Assembly: GCA_913054055.1 (NCBI GenBank)
Contig: CAJXIT010000101.1
Span: 1 to 10,409 of the forward strand
Source: an uncultured Thalassolituus sp.
GTDB taxonomy: Bacteria > Pseudomonadota > Gammaproteobacteria > Pseudomonadales > Oceanobacteraceae
Direction of reading: 5' to 3'
Length of the DNA: 10,409 bases
Position numbers and translations under genes: made by a program. Positions within the stretch are counted from its first letter, which is position 1. Every line of letters begins with the position of its first letter. This document shows positions 1 through 6,810 of the stretch, piece by piece. Under the pieces are notes generated by a model, which did no database searches, was not told the DNA's origin, and saw only the letters and a list, made by a program, of their open reading frames with translations.

Positions 1-95
1 TAAACTTTATAGTCTAACCTCGCCTGATTTGTAGTTCATAAAAAATACAGACATGGTTTACGTATAACAAAAATAAATTTTTAAAAATTATCATT

Positions 96-974
96 ATGAA
101 TACACAAGCACTGACAGCCACGTCTGAATTTGACGCTAAACGCTGGCGTGCAAAATTTGCTGGCGAGTTCATCAATGTGGATGGTCATACTCGTTTAGGG
201 CCCACAGAGCACTTTGGTCCATTACGGGTACAAAGACCATTTTATCCTGAAGGCTTACATTGCCTGCATTTATATCTGCTGCATCCTCCCGGAGGTTTGG
301 TTGGCGGTGACAAGTTGTCTATTCACTTGCATGCTCAGACCCAAGCTCATGTATTAATGACCACTCCCTCTGCAGGAAAAATCTATCGCAATATCAGCGG
401 CATTAAACAGGGGCAATACGTCGATATACAGGTAGAAGACCAAGCCATTGTTGAATATCTACCGCAAGAAAACATTATCTTTGATGATGCTGATGCAGAG
501 CTGATTACCACTGTGAATATTCAAGGCAATGGTATTTTTATTGGTTGGGAAATCACCTGTTTAGGCCGTATAGAAAGTGATGAGCTGTTTCAAAAGGGTG
601 GAATTTGTCAGTCCCTTACTATGACACAAAATGGCGCACCTTTATTTATAGATAGATTATCTTTGACGGCGCCCAGTGACTTGCAAACCGGTCGCGCTGG
701 TTTTCAGGATAAATGTGTTTATGGCACCTTTGTGATTAATCGAAATGTCATGACCAGTGAAATAGAAGAGCAGTTATTTCAGTGGCAAGCGCAGCAAAAT
801 GAAATACGATCACTGACACAGGTTGCCATTACTCAAAAGCCAGATGTTTTTATCGCTCGATTATTAGGGGATAAAGCCGAACAAGCTCGAGAAGTATTTG
901 AAAGTCTTTGGACACTAGTGCGTCCACATGTCATACAAAAATCAGCGTCAGCCCCTAGAATTTGGCGCACGTAA
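96..974 (+). CDS. ureD: Urease accessory protein UreD
   Basis: UreD (UreH in Helicobacter) is a cytoplasmic maturation factor. It binds apo-urease and, with UreF and UreG, forms the complex that inserts nickel and carbamylates the active-site lysine. The 292-aa product shows family motifs: HPPGGLVGGD (about residues 63-72), TTPSAGKIYR (89-98) and YLPQENIIF (121-129), and the length is normal. The ATG at 96 is the only early Met in frame; the next is near residue 88. Its upstream sequence is AT-rich with no good Shine-Dalgarno. It is the first urease gene in the window, 37 nt before ureA, as in many proteobacterial ureDABC operons. Only 95 bp precede it, so the operon promoter may lie outside; I see no convincing -35/-10 pair and no sigma-54 match there. 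Identification is secure. Confidence 0.96.
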   Translation: MNTQALTATSEFDAKRWRAKFAGEFINVDGHTRLGPTEHFGPLRVQRPFYPEGLHCLHLYLLHPPGGLVGGDKLSIHLHAQTQAHVLMTTPSAGKIYRNISGIKQGQYVDIQVEDQAIVEYLPQENIIFDDADAELITTVNIQGNGIFIGWEITCLGRIESDELFQKGGICQSLTMTQNGAPLFIDRLSLTAPSDLQTGRAGFQDKCVYGTFVINRNVMTSEIEEQLFQWQAQQNEIRSLTQVAITQKPDVFIARLLGDKAEQAREVFESLWTLVRPHVIQKSASAPRIWRT

Positions 975-1011
975 CAACACATTTTAAACGTATTAAGATT
1001 TAGGAGTTCAC

Positions 1012-1314
1012 ATGGAACTTTCCCCAAGAGAGAAAGATAAATTATTACTGTTTGTGGCTGCTGAGCTTGCACAAAAACGTTTAGATCGCGGTGTTAAGTT
1101 GAACTATCCAGAAAGCATTGCATTGATCAGCGCCTTTATTATGGAAGGGGCGCGAGATGGTGAAACCGTGGCTCATTTAATGAATGCGGGTCGTCAGGTG
1201 TTAAGTCGCGAACAAGTGATGGACGGCATTGCTGAAATGGTACATGAAGTGCAGGTTGAAGCGACGTTTCCGGATGGGACTAAGTTAGTCACAGTTCACA
1301 ACCCAATCGCTTAA
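1012..1314 (+). CDS. ureA: Urease subunit gamma UreA
   Basis: This is the smallest structural subunit of urease (urea + H2O to ammonia and carbamate), part of the cytoplasmic (UreABC)3 trimer. The 100-aa length is the family standard. Characteristic segments are LSPREKDKLLLF (3-14), NYPE (31-34), EGARDG (45-50) and the C-terminal VEATFPDGTKLVTVHNPI (82-99). The start at 1012 is supported by TAGGAG about 6 nt upstream. The gene ends in three consecutive in-frame stops (TAA TAA TAG). It is followed not by a tight junction but by a 156-bp spacer that holds an inverted-repeat element, after which ureB begins. The gamma and beta subunits are separate chains here, not fused as in Helicobacter. Confidence 0.98.
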   Translation: MELSPREKDKLLLFVAAELAQKRLDRGVKLNYPESIALISAFIMEGARDGETVAHLMNAGRQVLSREQVMDGIAEMVHEVQVEATFPDGTKLVTVHNPIA

Positions 1315-1320
1315 TAATAG

Positions 1321-1442
1321 GGAGCTAGTTGCGTTGTTAATACGGCGTTAAAAATTTAATCTCACTCGTTACATAGCGCTGCTATGCCCCTCGCGAGATT
1401 AAATTTTTGCCTTGTCTTAACTGCCTCACAAACGCTCCTGAC
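1321..1442. repeat. MITE-like inverted repeat between ureA and ureB
   Basis: The ureA-ureB spacer can fold into one long hairpin. The core is a perfect 14-bp inverted repeat, AAAAATTTAATCTC (1350-1363) against GAGATTAAATTTTT (1395-1408). A second perfect 6-bp hairpin, CATAGC-gct-GCTATG (1372-1386), forms its tip. The flanks pair imperfectly further out: GGAG...GTTGTTAATACGGC on the left against GCCTTGTCTTAACTGCC...CTCC on the right. Size (about 120 bp), symmetry and lack of coding content suggest a small non-autonomous dispersed repeat. Similar intergenic repeats with GCGTTGTTAA...GGCGTTAAAAA-type ends are, from memory, frequent in marine gammaproteobacteria. It lies wholly within the operon, so it is transcribed and could alter mRNA stability or ureA:ureB ratio; that is inference. 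Confidence 0.7.
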
Positions 1443-1470
1443 ATTCTTTTTATTCAGGGAGAAATCAGAA

Positions 1471-1776
1471 ATGATCCCAGGTGAAGTAATTTACGCTGAA
1501 GGCGATATTGAAATAAATGTGGGCCGCAAAACATTAAGTGTTGAAGTGGCTAACATTGGCGATCGCCCCATACAGATAGGCAGTCATTATCATTTTTACG
1601 AAGTGAACCCTTCGTTAAAATTTGATAAAGCACCCACAAAGGGTTTTCGCTTGAACATTGCTGCGGGTACCGCGGTACGTTTTGAGCCGGGACAAACTCG
1701 AACCGTAGAGCTGGTTGAGTTTGCGGGTAAAAAAGAGATCTACGGTTTCCGTGGTGACATTCAAGGTAAGGTATAG
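1471..1776 (+). CDS. ureB: Urease subunit beta UreB
   Basis: This is the beta structural subunit of urease, assembled with UreA and UreC in the cytoplasm. I place the start at 1471, giving 101 aa beginning MIPGEV, the usual UreB N-terminus; GGGAGA about 7 nt upstream is a good ribosome binding site. The reading frame stays open to an ATG at 1384, but that extension is translated repeat DNA and does not resemble UreB. Family signatures are RPIQIGSHYHFYEVN (32-46) and GFRLNIAAGTAVRFEPGQ (58-75), and the length is normal. The stop lies 8 nt before ureC, and the ureC Shine-Dalgarno overlaps the ureB stop region, so the two are probably translationally coupled. Confidence 0.97.
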   Translation: MIPGEVIYAEGDIEINVGRKTLSVEVANIGDRPIQIGSHYHFYEVNPSLKFDKAPTKGFRLNIAAGTAVRFEPGQTRTVELVEFAGKKEIYGFRGDIQGKV

Positions 1777-1784
1777 GAGTTAAC

Positions 1785-3491
1785 ATGGCAAAGTTAGATC
1801 GCAAAACTTACGTCGACATGTACGGCCTTACGGTTGGAGATAAAGTTCGCTTAGGTGATACCGAACTGTTTATTTCACCAGAAAAAGATTACACGGTTTA
1901 CGGCGACGAAGTGAAATTTGGTGGCGGTAAAGTAATCCGTGATGGCATGGGTCAAAGCCAGGCGTTAAGTAAAGATGTTGCCGATACTGTGATTACCAAT
2001 GCATTAATTTTGGATTATTGGGGTGTTGTAAAAGCCGATATCGGTATTAAAGCAGGCCGTATCATGGCCATTGGTAAAGCGGGCAACCCAGATACACAAG
2101 AAGGTGTCACCATAGAAGTGGGGCCGGGAACCGAAGTGATTGCTGGTGAAGGCCAAATCGTAACCCCGGGTGGCATTGACGCCCACATTCATTTTATTTG
2201 CCCACAACAAATAGAAGAAGCATTAATGAGCGGCGTGACCACCATGTTAGGTGGTGGTACGGGTCCAGCAACCGGCACCAATGCTACAACCTGTACGCCG
2301 GGGCCGTGGCACATTGGCAAAATGCTGCAAGCGGTAGAAGACATGCCAATGAATATTGGCTTTTTAGGGAAAGGTAACGCCAGTTTACCAGACGCGCTCA
2401 CCGAGCAAATTGAAGCCGGCGCCATGGGTTTAAAGTTACACGAAGATTGGGGCACCACGCCTGCTTCTATTGACTGTTGTTTGTCGGTGGCGGAAGAACA
2501 AGACGTGCAAGTGGCCATTCATACCGATACCTTAAATGAATCTGGATTTGTAGAAGATACATTGGCCGCTTTTAAAGGCCGAGTGATTCATACCTACCAC
2601 ACAGAAGGTGCGGGCGGTGGACATGCGCCTGATATTATTAAAGCCGCAGGGGAAGCCAATGTATTGCCTTCGTCTACCAATCCAACTCGTCCCTATACGG
2701 TCAACACAGTGGATGAGCATTTGGATATGTTAATGGTGTGCCACCATTTAGATCCAAACATTCCCGAAGATGTGGCGTTTGCGGATTCACGTATTCGCCG
2801 TGAAACCATTGCTGCAGAAGACATTCTTCATGATCTGGGTGCATTCAGTATGATTTCGTCTGACTCGCAGGCCATGGGTCGTGTGGGTGAAGTGGTCACA
2901 CGTACTTGGCAAACCGCCCACAAAATGAAAGTGCAGCGTGGTCCATTGGCCGAAGATGAAGGCAAAGGCTTTGATAACTTTCGTGCTAAACGCTATGTGG
3001 CAAAATATGCCATTAACCCAGCCATTACCATGGGCATATCCCATGAAGTGGGTTCAATCGAAGTGGGTAAGCTAGCGGATTTGGTGCTATGGAAACCCAT
3101 GTTCTTTGGCACCAAGCCATCACTGATTTTAAAGGGCGGCATGATTGCAGGTGCTCCAATGGGCGATCCAAATGCATCCATTCCTACGCCACAGCCAGTG
3201 CATTATCGATTAATGTTTGGCGCCATGGGCAAAGCGGTACATGAAACCTCCATCAGTTTTGTATCAAAAAGCTCGTTGGAAAAAGGCACGCTAGATCACT
3301 TAGGGTTAAAGAAACAATTAAGTGCGGTTAAAGACACACGTACGATTTCTAAAGCGGATATGAAATTAAATGACTATCAGCCAACACTAGAAGTGGACCC
3401 ACAGACGTATGTGGTGACCTGTGACGGTGAAGAGATTACGTGTGAGCCGGCAGAAGAATTACCAATGGCCCAGCGCTATTATTTGTTTTAA
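1785..3491 (+). CDS. ureC: Urease catalytic subunit alpha UreC
   Basis: This is the catalytic subunit of urease, an amidohydrolase-fold enzyme with a dinuclear nickel centre. The 568-aa length matches the family (about 567). Active-site residues fall at the Klebsiella numbering: nickel ligands His134 and His136 (DAHIHF), carbamylated Lys217 (GLKLHEDWG), His246 (AIHTDTLNE), His272 (HTYHTEG) and Asp360 (ISSDSQAMGR). Substrate-binding His219 and the mobile flap Cys319-His320 (MVCHH) are also present. No residue known to be essential is missing, so the enzyme should be active once matured. TAGGAG sits 6 nt upstream of the ATG. After the stop comes a 213-bp spacer with REP elements before ureE, the first of two long breaks within the accessory genes. 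Confidence 0.99.
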   Translation: MAKLDRKTYVDMYGLTVGDKVRLGDTELFISPEKDYTVYGDEVKFGGGKVIRDGMGQSQALSKDVADTVITNALILDYWGVVKADIGIKAGRIMAIGKAGNPDTQEGVTIEVGPGTEVIAGEGQIVTPGGIDAHIHFICPQQIEEALMSGVTTMLGGGTGPATGTNATTCTPGPWHIGKMLQAVEDMPMNIGFLGKGNASLPDALTEQIEAGAMGLKLHEDWGTTPASIDCCLSVAEEQDVQVAIHTDTLNESGFVEDTLAAFKGRVIHTYHTEGAGGGHAPDIIKAAGEANVLPSSTNPTRPYTVNTVDEHLDMLMVCHHLDPNIPEDVAFADSRIRRETIAAEDILHDLGAFSMISSDSQAMGRVGEVVTRTWQTAHKMKVQRGPLAEDEGKGFDNFRAKRYVAKYAINPAITMGISHEVGSIEVGKLADLVLWKPMFFGTKPSLILKGGMIAGAPMGDPNASIPTPQPVHYRLMFGAMGKAVHETSISFVSKSSLEKGTLDHLGLKKQLSAVKDTRTISKADMKLNDYQPTLEVDPQTYVVTCDGEEITCEPAEELPMAQRYYLF

Positions 3492-3496
3492 TTAAA

Positions 3497-3562
3497 TGTG
3501 GGAGGCTGCTTGCAGGCGAAAGTTGCAGAGTAATCTAAAACTTGTCGCGTAGCCTTCTCACA
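3497..3562 (+). repeat. REP doublet (REPIN-like) downstream of ureC
   Basis: Two REP-like units face each other. The left arm (3497-3519) begins TGTGGGAGGCTGC and ends GCAGGCGA. The right arm (3543-3562) is TGTCGCGTAGCCTTCTCACA, which on the opposite strand reads TGTGAGAAGGCTACGCGACA. The GTGG/GTAG head followed by a short GC-rich hairpin and GCGA resembles REPs mobilised by REP-associated tyrosine transposases (RAYTs). It starts 5 nt after the ureC stop, a usual REP position, where the hairpin could protect the 3' end of the ureC message. Confidence 0.75.
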
Positions 3563-3660
3563 AAATGATAGATCTAAAGATTAAGAAACAGCGTTAATAT
3601 GGAGAGCTCTAAATTTGATTGCTCACCATCCTTAAGAATGCATATTACAGAAATCAAAGG

Positions 3661-3686
3661 TGTCGCGTGCAAGCACGACTCCTACA
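3661..3686 (-). repeat. Single REP element upstream of ureE
   Basis: On the minus strand this reads TGTAGGAG, then TCGTGCTTGCACG as a short hairpin, then CGACA. It has the same head (TGTAGGAG) and tail (GCGACA) as the other REPs in the operon, but the hairpin stem differs at paired positions, so base pairing is kept. It ends 18 nt before the ureE start codon. The surrounding 3563-3704 stretch shows no gene, and ureE has no strong Shine-Dalgarno. Confidence 0.7.
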
Positions 3687-3704
3687 GGTTGACGCCATAG
3701 AAAA

Positions 3705-4229
3705 ATGAAAATATTTACAAAAATTTTAGAAGACGATTTACCTGCTGGTGAAAGCAGCGAAACCATTAACTTGAGCTTTGACGATCGCAAACGTGGCCGC
3801 TTAAAAATAGTCACCGACAGTGGTAACGATGCAGGCATACAAATCGAGCGCGGTTTGGTGCTGCGCCATGGCACTATTTTAGCCACAGATAATCATGAAT
3901 ACTTAACCGTATTGGCGTCCAATGAAACCGTGTCTACGGCCTATGTGAAAGACGCAACCTTGTTTGCCCGTGGTTGTTATCATCTGGGTAATCGTCATGT
4001 GCCGTTGCAAATTGGAGAAGGCTTTTTACGTTTTCAAGAAGACTATGTCTTGGATGACATGTTGCACGGATTGGGGATTCATGTGACCCACGAGCAAGCG
4101 CCTTTTGAACCTGAAAACGGCGCCTATGCACCTGGTACAGGTGGGCATCACCATCACGGCGATGATGATAGTCATGGCCATTCTCATGATCATAGCGGTG
4201 ATGGACACTCCCATGGCCACAGTCACTAA
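3705..4229 (+). CDS. ureE: Urease nickel metallochaperone UreE
   Basis: UreE is a cytoplasmic dimeric nickel chaperone that hands Ni2+ to UreG and the UreDFG-urease complex. The 174-aa product has the N-terminal UreE domain (about 1-70) and the metal-binding domain with the conserved GNRHVPLQ at 95-102 (His98, the interdomain nickel ligand region) and IHVTH at 125-129. The C-terminus from about residue 148 is His/Asp/Gly/Ser-rich, with 12 His in the last 27 residues, like the Klebsiella UreE tail that stores extra nickel. The ATG at 3705 gives the expected MKIFTKIL start, although no clear Shine-Dalgarno is visible (AGG lies about 16 nt away). The 3' end, which encodes the His tail, overlaps the start of ureF. 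Confidence 0.95.
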   Translation: MKIFTKILEDDLPAGESSETINLSFDDRKRGRLKIVTDSGNDAGIQIERGLVLRHGTILATDNHEYLTVLASNETVSTAYVKDATLFARGCYHLGNRHVPLQIGEGFLRFQEDYVLDDMLHGLGIHVTHEQAPFEPENGAYAPGTGGHHHHGDDDSHGHSHDHSGDGHSHGHSH

Positions 4230-4923
4230 GTTACCAGTGAGACAATCAACACAACAAGCCGCTAGCCTGTTGTCATTGTTGCATTTGTCTAGCCCAGCAT
4301 TGCCAGTGGGTGCGTTTGCTTACTCTCAGGGGTTGGAATACGCATTGGATGTTGGCTGGTGTAAAAACCGTGATGATGTGCATGCTTGGATTGAGCAAAA
4401 TTTAGAATTTGGTTTAGGTCAGTTGGATTTACCTGTTTACATTCGTTTGTATGGCGCATGGAAAACATCGGATACCGACGGCATAAAAAAATGGAATCAA
4501 ACTCTCTTGGCATTTCGTGAAACCAAAGAACTGTACTTAGAGGACATTCAAGTGGGCAGTGCGTATGTGCAATGGCACTTAGGACAAGACGCACAACGAG
4601 CACACAAAATGCAGCAGGTTGATAAACCCACCGTGGTGGCCATGAGTGCATTAGCGGCAGTTGAAAGCAAAATTGAAATTGAACAAGCATTGTTAGGCTT
4701 TGTTTGGAGCTGGGTAGAAAATCAAATTACCTGCGCCAGTAAAGCCATGCCCATGGGGCAAACAGATGGGCAAAAAATATTACAAAGCTTGATTCCTAAA
4801 ATTGCTCAAGTATGTGAAGTGGCATTTAGCATTAACGATGATGAAATTGGCACCGGCTTGTTTGGAACAGCCATGGCATCGTCATTACATGAACAACAGT
4901 ATTCAAGATTATTTAGATCGTAA
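4213..4923 (+). CDS. ureF: Urease accessory protein UreF
   Basis: UreF is a helical protein that bridges UreD and UreG in the urease maturation complex and is thought to gate GTPase-driven nickel transfer. Motifs seen are SPALPVGAFAYSQGLE (27-42), RETKELYLED (102-111) and KAMPMGQTDGQKIL (177-190), with the terminal YSRLFRS typical of the family. With the ATG at 4213 the protein is 236 aa, close to the norm. An ATG at 4201 would add four residues and is equally possible. The frame stays open back to 4105, but that part is only the His-tail codons of ureE read out of frame. Either start overlaps ureE (by 17 or 29 nt) and lacks a good Shine-Dalgarno, so coupling to ureE translation is likely. 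Confidence 0.93.
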   Translation: MATVTKLPVRQSTQQAASLLSLLHLSSPALPVGAFAYSQGLEYALDVGWCKNRDDVHAWIEQNLEFGLGQLDLPVYIRLYGAWKTSDTDGIKKWNQTLLAFRETKELYLEDIQVGSAYVQWHLGQDAQRAHKMQQVDKPTVVAMSALAAVESKIEIEQALLGFVWSWVENQITCASKAMPMGQTDGQKILQSLIPKIAQVCEVAFSINDDEIGTGLFGTAMASSLHEQQYSRLFRS

Positions 4924-4932
4924 TAAAAAAAC

Positions 4933-5041
4933 GGTAGGAGGCTGCTCGCAGGCGACAAGTGTTGAAGGTTGTAACGCGTATCGCGCGCAAGTAGCATGCC
5001 CCGTTCTCGCAGAGAATGTTTTGGGTACGCCCTCCCACAAA
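4933..5041 (+). repeat. REP element with inverted partner after ureF
   Basis: A REP unit at 4933-4957 reads GGTAGGAGGCTGC, then TCGCAGGCGACA. A degenerate inverted partner lies at 5023-5041, which on the minus strand begins TTTGTGGGAGGGCGTACCC. A small perfect hairpin, TTCTC-gca-GAGAA, lies between them at 5004-5016. The unit begins 9 nt after the ureF stop. Homology with the next element continues about 10 nt past the REP (GACAAgTGTTGAAG against GACAAaTGTTGAAG), so both copies may descend from one longer REPIN. Confidence 0.65.
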
Positions 5042-5060
5042 TAGAAAAAAACAAAATACC

Positions 5061-5127
5061 TGTAGGAGGCTGCCTGCAGGCGACAAATGTTGAAGATGAC
5101 AACAATGATCGCCGCTAGCCTACTACA
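5061..5127 (+). repeat. REP doublet (REPIN-like) upstream of ureG
   Basis: The left arm at 5061-5085 reads TGTAGGAGGCTGC, then CTGCAGGCGACA. The right arm at 5109-5127 reads TCGCCGCTAGCCTACTACA, the inverse of TGTAGTAGGCTAGCGGCGA. The doublet ends 26 nt before the ureG start, so a folded REPIN would sit just ahead of the ureG ribosome binding site. Together with the preceding element it fills the 230-bp ureF-ureG gap, which has no credible gene. Confidence 0.75.
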
Positions 5128-5153
5128 AAACGAAACATAGATTTGGAGTAAAC

Positions 5154-5849
5154 ATGAAACAAGTATTAAGAGTGGGCGTTGGCGGCCCAGTTGGATCCGG
5201 TAAAACAGCGCTACTTGAAAAAATATGTCAAACCATGCGTGACCATTACAACATTGCAGTAGTGACCAATGACATTTATACCAAAGAAGATGCACAATTT
5301 TTAATGCGCAATAAAGCATTAGAGGAAGATCGCATTATGGGGGTAGAAACCGGTGGTTGCCCACATACGGCCATTCGTGAAGATGCTTCTATGAACTTAG
5401 CGGCTGTGAAAGAACTACAAGATCGCCACCACGGTTTAGAAATGGTGATGGTAGAAAGCGGCGGTGATAACTTGTCTGCGACGTTTAGTCCGGAACTATC
5501 TGACTTAACCATTTATGTGATTGACGTGTGTGCCGGTGATAAAATTCCCCGTAAAGGTGGCCCTGGTATTACTAAATCGGATTTATTGATCATAAATAAA
5601 GTGGATATCGCTGAACATGTGGGCGCATCGCTAGAAGTGATGTACCGTGATGCGAAAAAAATGCGCGGCGATCGCCCGTTTGTTTTAGCGAATGTGGAAA
5701 GCACAAAAGGCATTGCTGAAATCATTCGATTCATTATTGATTTTGGCATGTTAGAAAAGCGTGACAGCATTCATGCGTCGCTGGAAAAAATGGTGCCTGC
5801 TCATCAGGTTTCAGAAGATGCAGAAATCCATTCCACCCGATCACTGTAA
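5154..5849 (+). CDS. ureG: Urease accessory GTPase UreG
   Basis: UreG is a SIMIBI-class GTPase whose GTP hydrolysis drives nickel delivery into urease. The 231-aa product has the P-loop GGPVGSGKT (10-18), the nickel-binding CPH motif (69-71, inside ETGGCPHTAIRED), the ESGGDN switch/Walker-B region (101-106) and the NKVD base-recognition motif (148-151). The ATG at 5154 follows TTGGAGTAAAC, a good Shine-Dalgarno. Compared with the usual length of about 205 aa, the N-terminus is short and the C-terminus runs roughly 25-30 residues further, past the final conserved helix (IIDFGML), in a polar tail (about 203-231). The tail is unlikely to be catalytic. ureJ begins 28 nt downstream. Confidence 0.97.
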   Translation: MKQVLRVGVGGPVGSGKTALLEKICQTMRDHYNIAVVTNDIYTKEDAQFLMRNKALEEDRIMGVETGGCPHTAIREDASMNLAAVKELQDRHHGLEMVMVESGGDNLSATFSPELSDLTIYVIDVCAGDKIPRKGGPGITKSDLLIINKVDIAEHVGASLEVMYRDAKKMRGDRPFVLANVESTKGIAEIIRFIIDFGMLEKRDSIHASLEKMVPAHQVSEDAEIHSTRSL

Positions 5850-5877
5850 TCCATTTAAGTTTTTAAGGAGTAATCAC

Positions 5878-6429
5878 ATGAAATATATAATTACGTTGCT
5901 ATCAATATTATTACCCAGCGTGGCATTTGCTCACGTGGGCCATGAGCAAGCGGTGATGAGTGTTGGGTTAACACAGGGCTTTTTACACCCATTATTAGGT
6001 CTGGATCATTTATTAGTATTGATTGCCGTGGGCGTATTGAGTACTCGCATTGAAGGCAAACAAGCGTTCATGGTGCCATTGGCTTTCATAGGACTGATGC
6101 TGGCCGGATTTTTTGCGGCTCATGCAGGTATGCACCTTGTATCCGTAGGCACCATTGAAATGCTGATCAGCTTGTCTTTGGTGGCCGCTGCGGGGTTTGT
6201 GGTATTAGGGCAATGGTTACTTAAATCAGGCGTATTTCATGCCATAGCCGCTTGGACAGTGACGGTATTCGCAGTGGCTCATGGCATGGCCCATGGTTTA
6301 GAGATTCCTGCAGGGGCGGACGCCCAAGGATTTTCGGTAGGGTTTGCAGTGGCTTGTGTATCAATCATGTGTGCGACTCATATAGTAGCAAACAGACTTA
6401 AACGCCGTACTTTGAACCAAGCCGTTTAG
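5878..6429 (+). CDS. ureJ: HupE/UreJ family membrane protein, probable nickel permease
   Basis: HupE/UreJ proteins are small inner-membrane proteins encoded with nickel enzymes and are thought to import Ni2+. The 183-aa product starts with a cleavable signal peptide (1-18, ending SVAFA), so the mature protein would begin HVGHE with His residues near the periplasmic face. It carries the family signature HPLLGLDH (37-44), several hydrophobic helices (about 45-57, 65-85, 92-112, 119-135 and 152-170) and a second His cluster AHGMAHGLE (134-142). AAGGAG lies 7 nt before the ATG. It is the last gene of the urease operon, and co-transcription with ureDABCEFG supports a role in nickel supply. Family assignment is firm; transport of nickel by this copy is inferred. 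Confidence 0.92.
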   Translation: MKYIITLLSILLPSVAFAHVGHEQAVMSVGLTQGFLHPLLGLDHLLVLIAVGVLSTRIEGKQAFMVPLAFIGLMLAGFFAAHAGMHLVSVGTIEMLISLSLVAAAGFVVLGQWLLKSGVFHAIAAWTVTVFAVAHGMAHGLEIPAGADAQGFSVGFAVACVSIMCATHIVANRLKRRTLNQAV

Positions 6430-6441
6430 CCCCTACCTTAT

Positions 6442-6490
6442 AACGTGCATCACATTGCAGCCATTAAGGGCTTTTTTGTGGATGCACGTT
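6442..6490 (+). terminator. Probable urease operon terminator inside a larger inverted repeat
   Basis: Thirteen nucleotides after the ureJ stop, a short stem AGCC-attaag-GGCT (6459-6472) runs into TTTTT (6473-6477). This is enclosed by a perfect 10-bp inverted repeat, AACGTGCATC (6442-6451) and GATGCACGTT (6481-6490). The inner stem is weak for an intrinsic terminator on its own. The outer stem could stabilise the mRNA end or act as a separate site. Confidence 0.5.
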
Positions 6491-6698
6491 TACTTGCCCC
6501 ATGTGATAGCGATTAAATCGTTGCGCTATTGCTTTAATTAGGGGCGAATTCCCATATCAGTACAATTCCTCTTCCCACTTCCGCCTGAAAATCGATCATA
6601 AATCCATCATGTTGGCGCGATTGTTCTTGTTTTGCAGGTTTTCTCATTTTATTTCATCGTCTCAAAATGGTGCTAGCCTTAAAAGTGGTTGATTGAAG

Positions 6699-6715
6699 CG
6701 CACTATTTCTGTGCT
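6699..6715. promoter_or_regulatory. Putative NtrC (GlnG) binding site 1
   Basis: The sequence cGCAC-TATTTCT-GTGCt has exact inverted half-sites GCAC-N7-GTGC, the spacing of the NtrC consensus TGCACCATTATGGTGCA, with 11 of 17 positions matching. It is centred at 6707, about 130 bp upstream of the predicted sigma-54 start site. Confidence 0.6.
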
Positions 6716-6728
6716 CTATGAGCGTGCA

Positions 6729-6745
6729 TGCAACATGATGGCGCT
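6729..6745. promoter_or_regulatory. Putative NtrC (GlnG) binding site 2
   Basis: TGCAACATGATGGCGCT matches 13 of 17 positions of the NtrC consensus TGCACCATTATGGTGCA. Its centre (6737) is 30 bp from that of site 1, close to three helical turns, so two NtrC dimers would lie on the same DNA face. It is about 100 bp upstream of the predicted start site. Spacing and distance resemble the E. coli glnAp2 enhancer. Confidence 0.65.
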
Positions 6746-6810
6746 TTAAATAAATCGAAAAAATACAGTGAAATACACCGTAAGGCCCATGGATAAAGGG
6801 ATTCATAAAG

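Noticed and set aside
1..95. A promoter for the urease operon (TATAAC at 63-68, TTGTAG at 29-34).
   Set aside because: The two hexamers are 28 bp apart, which is too far, and no partner lies at 16-18 bp. No sigma-54 or NtrC match is seen. The real promoter may lie upstream of the window.
1321..1442. The ureA-ureB hairpin as an integron attC site.
   Set aside because: No convincing 7-bp core pair (RYYYAAC and GTTRRRY) at the two ends, and the location inside an operon does not fit a gene cassette.
1384..1470. An upstream in-frame start would give UreB a hydrophobic N-terminal extension resembling a membrane anchor.
   Set aside because: The extension is translated from the right arm of the inverted repeat. 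UreB is cytoplasmic and normally starts MIPGEV, and a good ribosome binding site precedes 1471.
4105..4200. An upstream start would give UreF a Met/Ile/Ala-rich, membrane-like N-terminal segment.
   Set aside because: This stretch is the His/Asp codon run of the UreE tail read in another frame; UreF has no such segment and there is no ribosome binding site.
3497..5127. Similar short palindromic repeats could suggest a CRISPR array.
   Set aside because: Spacing is irregular, copies occur in both orientations in two separate gaps, and no cas genes are present; the GTRG head and GCGA tail fit REPs.
4802..5319. Open frames on both strands across the ureF-ureG gap (about 80, 99 and 136 codons).
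   Set aside because: They run through REP repeats and into the ureF or ureG reading frames, have no recognisable domain or ribosome binding site, and look like chance.
6603..6619. A third NtrC-like site.
   Set aside because: It matches 11 of 17 positions but lacks a proper left half-site and is 96 bp from the nearest good site, so I treat it as possible chance.
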